This document shows positions 1-7,908 of a stretch of DNA of 16,712 nt, one piece after another. Positions within the stretch are counted from its first letter, which is position 1, and the number at the start of each line of letters is the position of its first letter. A program made the translations under genes and the position numbers. This DNA comes from Podochytrium sp. JEL0797 (Eukaryota > Chytridiomycota > Chytridiomycetes > Chytridiales > Chytriomycetaceae): the NCBI GenBank assembly GCA_027596195.1, contig JADGJG010000551.1, positions 1 to 16,712 on the forward strand, written 5' to 3'. The notes beneath the pieces are model-generated. The model ran no database searches. It was not told where the DNA came from and was given only the letters and a program-made list of their open reading frames with translations.

Positions 1-300
1 TACCAAACCCTCCTTTCGCGTGGAGACAACTACATGGTCGCGTTGGCCTTGGACGAAATGAACGCCAACAAGGCCGGTCTCTGTGGAAAGCAAGTGATTA
101 TCAAGTTCAACGGTGTCGTGCAGCCGGGCAACTTTGTCGTGTGGGACTCGTGCCCGGCTTGTACGGGTGGAGTGCGCTTGGATTTCAGTTTGGGCGCCTT
201 GCAGCAGATTGCTCCGGATGTGTGCACAACTGGAATCGTGCCGGGGATTACGTGGGAGGTGACGGATGTGCAGGTGATTCCGTATGTCGGGTACTCTTAA
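1..300 (+). CDS. Array copy A: DPBB (RlpA/expansin-like) domain protein, 3' end only
   Basis: This is the last 99 codons of a gene whose start lies outside the window; it reads in frame 1 and stops with TAA at 298-300. The encoded segment is the C-terminal part of a double-psi beta-barrel domain, with the LCGKQV, WDSCPACTGG and RLDFSLGAL blocks typical of RlpA-like, barwin and loosenin-type proteins. It is a paralogue of B, C and D further along the window. It is a mosaic: the first codons (RGDNYM) match B, while the IIK segment and the VGYS C-terminus match C and D. Proteins with this fold usually bind or loosen wall polysaccharide; that role is inferred from the family. Confidence 0.88.
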   Translation, partial: YQTLLSRGDNYMVALALDEMNANKAGLCGKQVIIKFNGVVQPGNFVVWDSCPACTGGVRLDFSLGALQQIAPDVCTTGIVPGITWEVTDVQVIPYVGYS

Positions 301-355
301 ATTCGGCGTGTTTTTATAGAGATGTGTATTTTAAGCTTTGTGATTTAATCTACCT

Positions 356-361
356 AATAAA
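356..361 (+). terminator. Poly(A) signal of copy A
   Basis: AATAAA lies 56 nt after the stop of copy A, in a 3' UTR whose TTTCTATAG-like and AAGCTTTGTG blocks recur after B, C and D. The conserved UTR shows that the duplicated unit extends past the coding region. Confidence 0.6.
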
Positions 362-825
362 TCGTTTAATTGTCCGAAAATTTATGAGAAGTAAGGAGCG
401 AAAGGAGGTGGTTCTGGGAGGAAAGGATTAACGGATTGTGATGCAACGAGGGTGCTCCGCTGTGATCCGAAACGAGTTCGGTCAAGCTCGTATACGTTGA
501 TCGCGGGAAAAATGCAGTGAGCATTCTCAAGGAAATTTTCAAAGTCCGAGGGAGGGTTTGAGGGGTGCGAAATGCTATCACGAAAAATATACATAGTTTT
601 AATTTCTTAAAAAATTCCGTAAAAAAGTGACGTGCATAGAAATTATCAGGGATGTTTGAATGCTTCTTTGATGTCTGCTTCGTGATTATTTTATAGGATT
701 CGTATCATATTCTATACACGTTTTCCAGTTAAGATCAATCGTATATAGGGAACAAGGCCGGCGAATTCTTCAAAACTCGAAACCAAAATGAAAATGAAAA
801 TATACAAATCCCTTCATCGATTTGT
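362..825. other. Intergenic spacer between copies A and B
   Basis: AT-rich sequence with no convincing ORF, RNA gene or long repeat. The short ORFs here have no recognisable motif and run off either strand. From about position 826 the sequence begins to resemble the upstream regions of copies C and D (shared blocks around ATTGATCCAA, TACCTGAC and CTCGAAACG), which marks the left edge of the duplicated 5' flank. Confidence 0.5.
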
Positions 826-964
826 AAAAATTGATCCAATTCATACCTGACAAATACACTTTAAGAAATGATGGCGGAAAGTGCGATAGTTACCTCGAAA
901 CGAAATGGAAAATGCGAGAATCCGTTTCGCCGAATGGATCACCAACAAAATTTTTGGTCATTTT

Positions 965-1093
965 GGTGGCTGGAAAGCCAGCACGTGCGATTTTTTCAAG
1001 CACGATTCTGGCCCTGGACGCAAAAATTCACAAAAATGGTGGCTTGGTGGCTGCCGCGAGAGATGGCTCGAAATGGTGGCTGACACGTATAAA
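965..1093 (+). promoter_or_regulatory. Promoter of copy B: E-box, GGTGGCT repeats, TATA box
   Basis: CACGTG is at 982-987. GGTGGCT occurs at 965-971, 1038-1044, 1046-1052 and 1075-1081. TATAAA is at 1088-1093, 62 nt before the ATG. The same order and near-identical sequence precede copies C and D, while the more distal spacer has diverged. CACGTG is a classical bHLH/E-box site in fungi; the regulator here is not known. Confidence 0.65.
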
Positions 1094-1154
1094 GTCCGGT
1101 GTTCCGTGAACGAGACCCCCATTCCAATCAAACTCTCTCTAAGCTCAACCTCCG

Positions 1155-2615
1155 ATGCAGTCAAAGCAAGTTAGCACCGACACGCAGATCCTAATCGAAA
1201 GGGTGAGTTGCTTATCAATCGTGGTGGTATAATAAGGGGTTATGTGCTGACTGTCAATCAGAACTCAATCGACAAGAAAGAGACGGAGTCCCCCTTCTTG
1301 ACTGCCACTGTCGCCGATTCCAACGACGTTACCATCATGGAGTCAACCATTCGCGACAATAAACGACGATACGCTGTTGCCGCGGGTGCCGTGTTGGTTA
1401 CTATCCTCCTCGTGTCATTCGGACTCGGCTTTGGACTCTCCAGCAACACATCCACTGCCACTACTGCGCCAGACGGCGAAATCAGCAGTCACTCCGCGGC
1501 TTTTGCTGCCCACTTTGTGAACGAGAATCCGTGTGCCAATGTTCTGGACAACACGGTTGTGTGTTTGTCTCTCGACACTTTCACTCAGTGCTACGGTGGA
1601 GGTATGAATCTGATCATTCTCGTCCTCTTTAATATCTCATATTCACCCAACTCTTCATTTACTAGCCACCAATCCGACTCAACCTGTTGCCAGTGGAACT
1701 GAATGCTGCCTCGGCGAGATGGTATTCGCGGGCACTTGCACTGGCTCTGTCCCAGCTTCAAGCGCAACATCAACATCGAGCAAATCTTCAAACTCCGCTT
1801 CCTCGATTCGTCGCCGCAAGACTTCCACTGATTCGTCGGCAGTCTCTACTGATACCGCCCAAGCGCCAGCAACATCAACTGCGGAAGTTCCCCAGCCAGC
1901 TACAACTGCATTCGAGTTTGTGAAAGCAGAAGCCCTCCTGACAACGGCCGATGTTCCTATTCCTGCTCCAGCAGCCATTCCCACCACCGCTGCCGTTGCC
2001 GATATTCCTGTCCCTGTCCCAGCACCCGTTCCTACCACCGCTGCCATTGCCGATATTCCTGTCCCTGTCCCAGCACCCGTTCCTACCACCGCTGCCGTTG
2101 CTGTTGTCGTGATCACCGCAGCTGCTCGAGCCACCACTGCTGCTGCCGTCCCCAACAATGGTAGCGGATCCTCCAGCTCGGCAAAGGTTCTCATCAGCGG
2201 ATCCGGCGATGGCTCTTACTACTATGATTCCGCGGGCACGGGCTGCGCCAACCAACCCTCTCTTGGCAACGACCTTCGAACCGGAGCCATCGGATACACT
2301 TCCTGCGAGCCTTCCACGGGGTACCAAACCCTCCTTTCGCGTGGAGACAACTACATGGTCGCGTTGGCCTTGGACGAAATGAACGCCAACAAGGCCGGTC
2401 TCTGTGGAAAGCAAGTGATTGTCAAGCACAACGGCGTCGTCCAGCCGGGCAACTTTGTCGTGTGGGACTCTTGCCCGGCTTGTACCGGTGGTGTGCGCTT
2501 GGATTTTAGCTTGGGCGCCTTGCAGGCCATTGCTCCGGATGTGTGTACAACCGGAATTGTGTCGGGGATTACGTGGGAGGTGACGGATGTGCAGGTGATT
2601 CCATATGTGCGGTAA
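1155..2615 (+). CDS. Array copy B: signal-anchored CBM19-like + DPBB domain protein
   Basis: Three exons: 1155-1202, 1262-1601 and 1666-2615, with GT-AG introns of 59 and 64 nt; about 445 aa. A short N-terminal tail carries Lys/Arg just before a hydrophobic helix at about residues 54-75, so a type II (N-in) signal anchor is likely. Next is a module with Cys at 107, 117, 126, 143, 144 and 154, resembling chitin-binding CBM19; intron 2 splits it. A long Ala/Pro/Thr/Ser linker containing a duplicated 17-residue unit leads to a DPBB domain at about 312-442. The start was chosen because the 16-codon first exon and its intron are conserved in C and D; an internal ATG at 1337 is the alternative. B differs from its sisters by ending in YVR instead of VGYS. 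The likely role is a wall-binding, expansin/loosenin-like surface protein. Enzyme activity is not shown. Confidence 0.85.
1983..2084 (+). repeat. Two tandem 51-nt units in the linker of copy B
   Basis: Units at 1983-2033 and 2034-2084 encode TTAAVADIPVPVPAPVP and its one-residue variant (AIAD), followed by a partial third unit. Copies C and D have a shorter linker without the duplication. The units are nearly identical in DNA, so the expansion is recent. Confidence 0.85.
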
Positions 2616-2681
2616 ATATTGCGCATTAAGCGCGTGTTTCTATAGAGATGTGTATTTAAGCTTTCTGCATTCGTTCTGCAT

Positions 2682-2687
2682 AATAAA
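2682..2687 (+). terminator. Poly(A) signal of copy B
   Basis: AATAAA follows the array's conserved 3' UTR blocks (TTTCTATAGAGATGTGTATTT, then AAGCTTT). It sits 20 nt from the stop of the convergent minus-strand gene, so the two transcripts' 3' ends must be very close or overlap. Confidence 0.6.
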
Positions 2688-2706
2688 GTGCTTGTGTTCT
2701 TAACTT

Positions 2707-3240
2707 TTATACAATTGTTTCATTTCCCACCGAGCCCTCCTCCGTCTCAATGAACAGGGTCTCAGTAGTTTCCCGTTCATTTATATCCTCAAATGCAACT
2801 TCTTCCCCTGCCTTCTTCAAAACAGCCGATCTCACAACATCCGCGTACAAAAACTCTTGACCCCCAACTTCTTTCTCTGCCACATCCTCTCTCGGACCAC
2901 CCCACGACCACACCCGAAATGTGCAAATCCCGTACATTTGATACGCAGCGGCAAGCACCGGCAACGCTATCAAAGTCAATGGATAAAAACAGGCAATCTT
3001 TTTGCGGTTCAAGCGGAACCCGAACACGATGACGAAAAGCCAGATTGGCCCATTCGCCAACGCGATGTACAAATAAGTCGTGACAACTCGATCGCTGCGG
3101 AGTTGCTCTTCAAGCAAGGCAATTGGTTTGACAGAAACAACAGCGCGAAAGATGGGCCTCAAAACGTACATCGCAAAATAGCTGAACGCGTGAACAAACG
3201 CGAGAAGGAGTAGTACCCAGTTAGAAATATTGATTGACAT
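2707..3240 (-). CDS. Three-helix membrane protein of unknown function
   Basis: A 177-aa protein if translation starts at the ATG at 3240-3238. The same frame stays open to 3357, adding 39 polar residues, but the 3240 start places a hydrophobic segment right at the N-terminus and looks more natural. Predicted helices lie at about residues 8-27, 54-74 and 82-103, followed by an acidic cytosolic-type tail rich in Glu. I do not recognise the family. The gene is convergent with copy B (about 90 nt between stop codons) and interrupts the paralogue array. Its 5' end overlaps the upstream part of the plus-strand anchor-like fragment. Confidence 0.6.
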   Translation of the reverse strand: MSINISNWVLLLLAFVHAFSYFAMYVLRPIFRAVVSVKPIALLEEQLRSDRVVTTYLYIALANGPIWLFVIVFGFRLNRKKIACFYPLTLIALPVLAAAYQMYGICTFRVWSWGGPREDVAEKEVGGQEFLYADVVRSAVLKKAGEEVAFEDINERETTETLFIETEEGSVGNETIV

Positions 3241-3308
3241 TTCGTTTTTTTTATTTTGACGGTTTTGACACTTTTCGCTTGCTGAACCCAACTGAAAGAG
3301 TTTTTTAC

Positions 3309-3569
3309 ATGTGGAAAACTGAACTTGACAGGTTGTCGCCTGCAATTTGTTTGCCAAGTCCTCGACATCAACGCGATTCCGGTGTCCATAAAACGCGAAT
3401 TCATGTCATCTTGTGCATTCTATTGACCGAGGTCCTCGTCGTGTCGTTGGGTCTTGGTTTCGGATTCGCGAAACCAACCTTCCCTCGCGGACGCGTCAAA
3501 AGTCTCAGCTGTGAACCTTCCTCGAACGCTTCCGTATGTGGCGTAAATTTGTGCGTGGGCAATTTTTAA
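3309..3569 (+). pseudogene. Degenerate anchor-like fragment of the array family
   Basis: A short ORF encodes a single hydrophobic helix whose segment VLVVSLGLGFGF resembles the ILLVSLALGFGL anchor of copies C and D. The similarity is also visible in DNA around 3440-3475, including the basic residues just before the helix. No cysteine module in the family pattern, linker or DPBB domain follows, and the ORF stops at 3569. It could be a decayed array member or a small independent membrane protein; a relic is preferred because it lies inside the array. Confidence 0.35.
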
Positions 3570-3772
3570 AATTCCCGGCTTTATTCAATATAGCGAGGAA
3601 AGAAGAGACGGAATAAATTCTAGGATTTTAGGATCCTGGTATCAAGTTCATACTGTACCTTGATAAAGGTGATGCGTGATGGCCGAGTTCACTCGGTTAT
3701 TTCAATGTAACCAACAAAGGTTCAGCACGCAACGATTAAAAGTCAAAATTATTATTATTGAGCTGGGCAAGA
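3570..3772. other. Spacer upstream of copy C
   Basis: No gene seen. From about 3773 (GTCGCGGTGA) the sequence shows similarity to the region upstream of copy D starting near 5836, so the duplicated 5' flank of C and D is roughly 350-420 nt long. Confidence 0.4.
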
Positions 3773-4010
3773 GTCGCGGTGATGGCACCATCAGTTTGCG
3801 AAATTGATCCAAGTCGTACCTGACCAACGTCAAGAAAAGGGAGGTGGAAAGAGAGTCTCTCGAAACGGAACGAAAATGTGAATGAAAACGCGGATTCGCA
3901 AGAATTGATGGAGTGAGAGGTAATTGTAAGACAAAATAAAAATGAGAACACGAGGAGAGGACACGAATGGAAAACAATTTTTTTTTATATTTTGTTGGCT
4001 TGAAAAGAGA

Positions 4011-4119
4011 CACGTGCGAATTTCAAACGCGACTGAACCCGAGATCAAAAAATCACCAAAAAATGGTGGCTTGGTGGCTGCAAGGAGAGATGGTTGAAAT
4101 GGTGGCTGACTCGTATAAA
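4011..4119 (+). promoter_or_regulatory. Promoter of copy C
   Basis: CACGTG is at 4011-4016, GGTGGCT at 4065-4071, 4073-4079 and 4101-4107, and TATAAA at 4114-4119, 70 nt before the ATG. Order and spacing match the promoters of B and D. Confidence 0.65.
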
Positions 4120-4188
4120 GTCCGTGCGTCCCCTGAGGAAACCCCAATTCCAATCAAACACTGTCCCACTCTTCTCCGCTCGACCCAA

Positions 4189-5547
4189 ATGCAGAACCAG
4201 CAAGTGAACGCCGACATGCAGATCCTAATCGAAAGGGTGAGTTGCTTATCAATCTTGGTGGCATAATAAGGGGTTATGTGCTGACTGCCAATCAGAACTC
4301 AATCGACAAGAAAGAGACGGAGTCCCCTTTCTTGACTGCCACTGTCGCCGATTCCAACGACGTTACCATCATGGAGTCAACCATTCGCGACAATAAACGA
4401 CGATACGCTGTTGCCGCGGGTGTTGTGTTGGCCACTATCCTTCTCGTGTCATTGGCTCTTGGGTTCGGACTCACCCGCAACACACCCACTGCTACCGCTG
4501 CTCCAGAGGCTGAAATCAACAATCACTCGGCATTTGCTGCCCACTTTGTGAGCTCGAATCCGTGTGCCAATCTTCGCGACAACACGGTTGTGTGTTTGTC
4601 TCTTGATACTTTCACTCAGTGCTACGGTGGAGGTAATAATCTGCTCCTTTCCTTGCTACTCCCTGTCTGATATCAACTTACCTTTTCTGAAAAAAGCTAC
4701 CCACCCGACTCAACCGGTTGCCCATGGAACTGAATGCTGCCTCGGTGAGATTGTCTTCGCGGGTACATGCAGTGATTCTGTCCCAGCCACAAGCGCAGCA
4801 ACAACATCAAGCAAGGCCTCCACTACCTCTATTCGTCGCCGCAAGACTTCCACTGATTCGTCGGCAGTCACGACTGACGCCGCCCAAGCGCCAACAACGT
4901 CAACTGCGCAAGCTCCCCAGCCAACTACAACCGAATTCCAGGCTATGCAAGCAGATGCCCTCCTGACAACAGTCAATCTTCCTATCCCTGCCCCAGTTCC
5001 CATTCCTACCACCGCTGCCGTTGCCGTTGTCGCGACCACAGCTGCTGCTCGCGCCACCACCGCCGCTGTTGTCCCGAATTCCAATGGTAGCGGATCCTCC
5101 AGCTCGGCCAAAGTTCTCATCACTGGATCCGGCGCCGGTTCCTATTACTACGATTCTGCGGGCACGGGCTGCGCTAACCAGCCCTCGCTTGGCGACGACC
5201 TCAGAACCGGAGCCATTGGATACACTTCCTGCGAACCCTCCGTCGGCTACCAAACCCTCCTTTCTCGTGGAAACAACTACATGGTCGCGTTGGCCTTGGA
5301 CGAAATGAACGCCAACAAGGCCGGTCTCTGTGGAAAGCAAGTGATTATCAAGTACAATGGTGTTGTGCAGCCGGGCAACTTTGTCGTGTGGGACTCTTGC
5401 CCGGCCTGTACCGGTGGTGTGCGCTTGGATTTTAGCTTGGGCGCCTTGCAGGCCATTGCCCCGGATGTGTGTACAACCGGAATTGTGCCGGGGATTACGT
5501 GGGAGGTGACGGATGTGCAGGTGATTCCGTATGTTGGGTACTCGTGA
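4189..5547 (+). CDS. Array copy C: signal-anchored CBM19-like + DPBB domain protein
   Basis: Three exons: 4189-4236, 4296-4632 and 4697-5547, with introns of 59 and 64 nt at the same positions as in B; about 411 aa. The domain order is a cytosolic tail, one membrane anchor preceded by DNKRR, a six-Cys CBM19-like module (NPCANLRDN through FAGTC), a low-complexity Ala/Thr/Pro linker, and a DPBB domain ending VIPYVGYS. The linker is shorter than in B because the 17-residue repeats are missing. Intron 1 and the 5' UTR are also close to those of B, and part of exon 2 is identical to D. The likely role is cell-surface polysaccharide binding or wall loosening. Long antisense ORFs across this gene are codon-bias artefacts. 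Confidence 0.87.
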
Positions 5548-5603
5548 AATTCCGCGTGTTTCTATAGAAATTTTTCTTAAAGCTTTGTGCATTCATTCTA
5601 CCT

Positions 5604-5609
5604 AATAAA
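5604..5609 (+). terminator. Poly(A) signal of copy C
   Basis: AATAAA follows the conserved 3' UTR blocks TTTCTATAG and AAGCTTTGTGCATTC, 57 nt after the stop. Confidence 0.6.
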
Positions 5610-5999
5610 ACCGTGTTTATAAATCGCTCAATTGACCGTAAATTTACTTTTTCAAACGAAGATGAGGACCAAGCGATGGGAGGCAAGGTGCATTGCGTTT
5701 ATTGTGTTACAAGTGCGATAGGTCAAGTTCGTTCACGCCAATATGTGGTATATTATTCCTAGTCGCACTGATCGAAAAGTAACAATATATGGTGTTTTTT
5801 ACGCGGTTTGTTGATGCATGATAAGGTTGGCATGCGTCGCGGTGACGGCTGTGATGCCACCTTCGTTTAATGAAAGTGATGAACTTGGTGCGTGACTTAT
5901 ACGTACAAAAAATGGTGGCGGAAAGAGCGTTACCTCGAAACGAAATGAAAATGAAAATGCAGACACGAATGAATCCGAAACCAAATTTTTAAAATTTTT

Positions 6000-6115
6000 G
6001 GTGGCTTGAGAGCAGGCACGTGCGAATTTCAAGCACGAATGCACCCCAGATCAAAAGAGCGCAACTTGGTGGCTGCCGTGAGAGATGGTTCGAATTGGTG
6101 GCTGACACGTATAAA
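6000..6115 (+). promoter_or_regulatory. Promoter of copy D
   Basis: CACGTG is at 6017-6022, GGTGGCT at 6000-6006, 6068-6074 and 6097-6103, and TATAAA at 6110-6115, 72 nt before the ATG. One GGTGGCT copy present in B and C is absent, which shortens the E-box to TATA distance to 93 nt. Confidence 0.65.
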
Positions 6116-6186
6116 GTCCGCCGGTCCCCTAAAGGAAACTTCCCTTCAAATCAAACGCTGTCCCATTCTTCTCCGCTCCAGCTCAA

Positions 6187-7520
6187 ATGCCGAACCAGCA
6201 AGTGAACACCGATACGCAAATCCAAATCGAAAGGGTGAGTAGCTTGTGAATTTTGTTGGTATAATTGGGGTCATGTGCTGACTGGAACTCAGAAGTCAAT
6301 CGACAAGAAAGACTTGGAGTCACCCTTCTTGACTGCCACTCACGCCGAATCCAACGAAGTTACCATCATGGAGTCAACCATTCGTGACAATAAAAGACGA
6401 TACGCTGTTGTCGCGGGTGTTGTGTTGGCCACTATCCTTCTCGTGTCATTGGCTCTTGGGTTCGGACTCACCCGCAACACACCCACTGCTACCGCTGCTC
6501 CAGAGGCTGAAATCAACAATCAATCGGCTTTTGCTGCCCACTTTGTGAACTCGAATCCGTGTGCCAACCTTCGCGACAACACGGTTGTGTGCTTGTCTCT
6601 TGACACTTTTACTCAGTGCTACGGTGGAGGTAGGAATTTCCTCCTTTCCTCCCCATTCCCTGTCTGATATTAACCTGACTTTTCTGCAAATAGCTTCCCA
6701 CCCGACTCAACCTGTTGCCCATGGAACTGAATGCTGCCTCGGCGAGTTGGTATTCGCGGGCACTTGCAGTGATTCTGTCCCAGCCACAAGTGAAACAACA
6801 ACATGGAGCCAATCCTCAAATTCCACTGCCTCGATTGACTTGTCGGCAGTCATAACCGATATCCAAGTGCCAGCAACGACAACCGCCCAAGTTCCACAGC
6901 CAACTACAACTGCATTCCAGGCTGTGCAAGACGAAGCCCTCCTGACAACAGTCAATCTTCCTATCCCTGCCCCAGTTCCCATTCCAACGACCGCTGCCGT
7001 TGTCGCGACCACAGCTGCTGCTCGCGCCACCACCGCCGCTGCTGTCCAGAATTCCAATGCTAGCGGATCCTCCAGCTCGGCCAAAGTTCTCATCACTGGA
7101 TCCGGCGCCGGTTCCTACTACTACGATTCCGCGGGCACGGGTTGCGCCAACCAACCCTCTCTTGGCAACGACCTTAGAACCGGAGCCATCGGATACACTT
7201 CCTGCGAACCCTCCGTCGGCTACCAAACCCTCCTTTCTCGTGGAAACAACTACATGGTCGCGTTGGCCTTGGACGAAATGAACGCCAACAAGGCCGGTCT
7301 CTGTGGAAAGCAAGTGATTATCAAGTACAATGGTGTTGTGCAGCCGGGCAACTTTGTCGTGTGGGACTCTTGCCCGGCCTGTACCGGTGGTGTGCGCTTG
7401 GATTTTAGCTTGGGCGCCTTGCAGGCCATTGCTCCAGATGTATGTACAACGGGAATTGTGCCGGGGATTACGTGGGAGGTGACGGATGTGCAGGTGATTC
7501 CGTATGTTGGGTACTCTTGA
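6187..7520 (+). CDS. Array copy D: signal-anchored CBM19-like + DPBB domain protein
   Basis: Three exons: 6187-6234, 6293-6629 and 6694-7520, with introns of 58 and 64 nt; about 403 aa. The architecture is the same as in B and C: tail, membrane anchor, six-Cys CBM19-like module, short linker, DPBB domain ending in VGYS. The early linker differs: the RRRKTSTDSSA segment of B and C is replaced by a shorter NSTASIDLSA segment. A 111-nt stretch of exon 2 is identical to C, and the DPBB exon is nearly identical to C. It is the last array member; the next gene (OPT) is convergent. Confidence 0.87.
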
Positions 7521-7572
7521 GTCCCGAATGTTTCTATAGTTTTTTGTTATAAGCTTTGTGCATCCTTTCAAT

Positions 7573-7578
7573 AATAAA
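7573..7578 (+). terminator. Poly(A) signal of copy D
   Basis: AATAAA lies 53 nt after the stop, following the array's TTTCTATAG and AAGCTTTGTGCATCC UTR blocks. Confidence 0.6.
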
Positions 7579-7908
7579 TCGTTTGTTTTTCTAAGTCTCT
7601 CAAATGTCCGACCAAGCAGGTGTCGGCAGGCCGGTTGGGCTCGATGCCCACTCACCGTTCACTACTTTGGTAAATGTTGTGACAGGCTCCTTCTTTTGCG
7701 CATTTAAGGAGAAAGCGGAGGCCATTGGTCTGGCTGTGGCGGTGAGTGCTGCCATGGATGAACCGAGACCCGGTGGAGTTGTCTCTCAATCCCATGGTTG
7801 ATACGATGGATTGAGCAAAGTTATTGGAAAGTGGTCCACATTGCCAGACAAAAGAATTCCAAGGCGAAAAATATATTTGAATGAAAAATGAAAAATGAAA
7901 TTTGCGAA
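7579..7908. other. Spacer between copy D and the OPT gene
   Basis: This is 330 nt between two convergent genes. Short ORFs exist on both strands but none has a recognisable domain or splice context. No clear AATAAA was found on the minus strand for the OPT transcript. Confidence 0.4.

Noticed and set aside
831..1174. Three overlapping plus-strand ORFs upstream of copy B, and similar ORFs upstream of C and D
   Set aside because: They cover the promoter repeats (GGTGGCT, E-box, TATA), their frames are not conserved between copies, and they run into the real first exon out of frame.
6816..7655. 279-aa antisense ORF across copy D (and a 230-aa one across copy C, 4900-5592)
   Set aside because: It mirrors the spliced DPBB genes on the plus strand, has no domain of its own, and exists because those genes avoid certain codons in the opposite frame.
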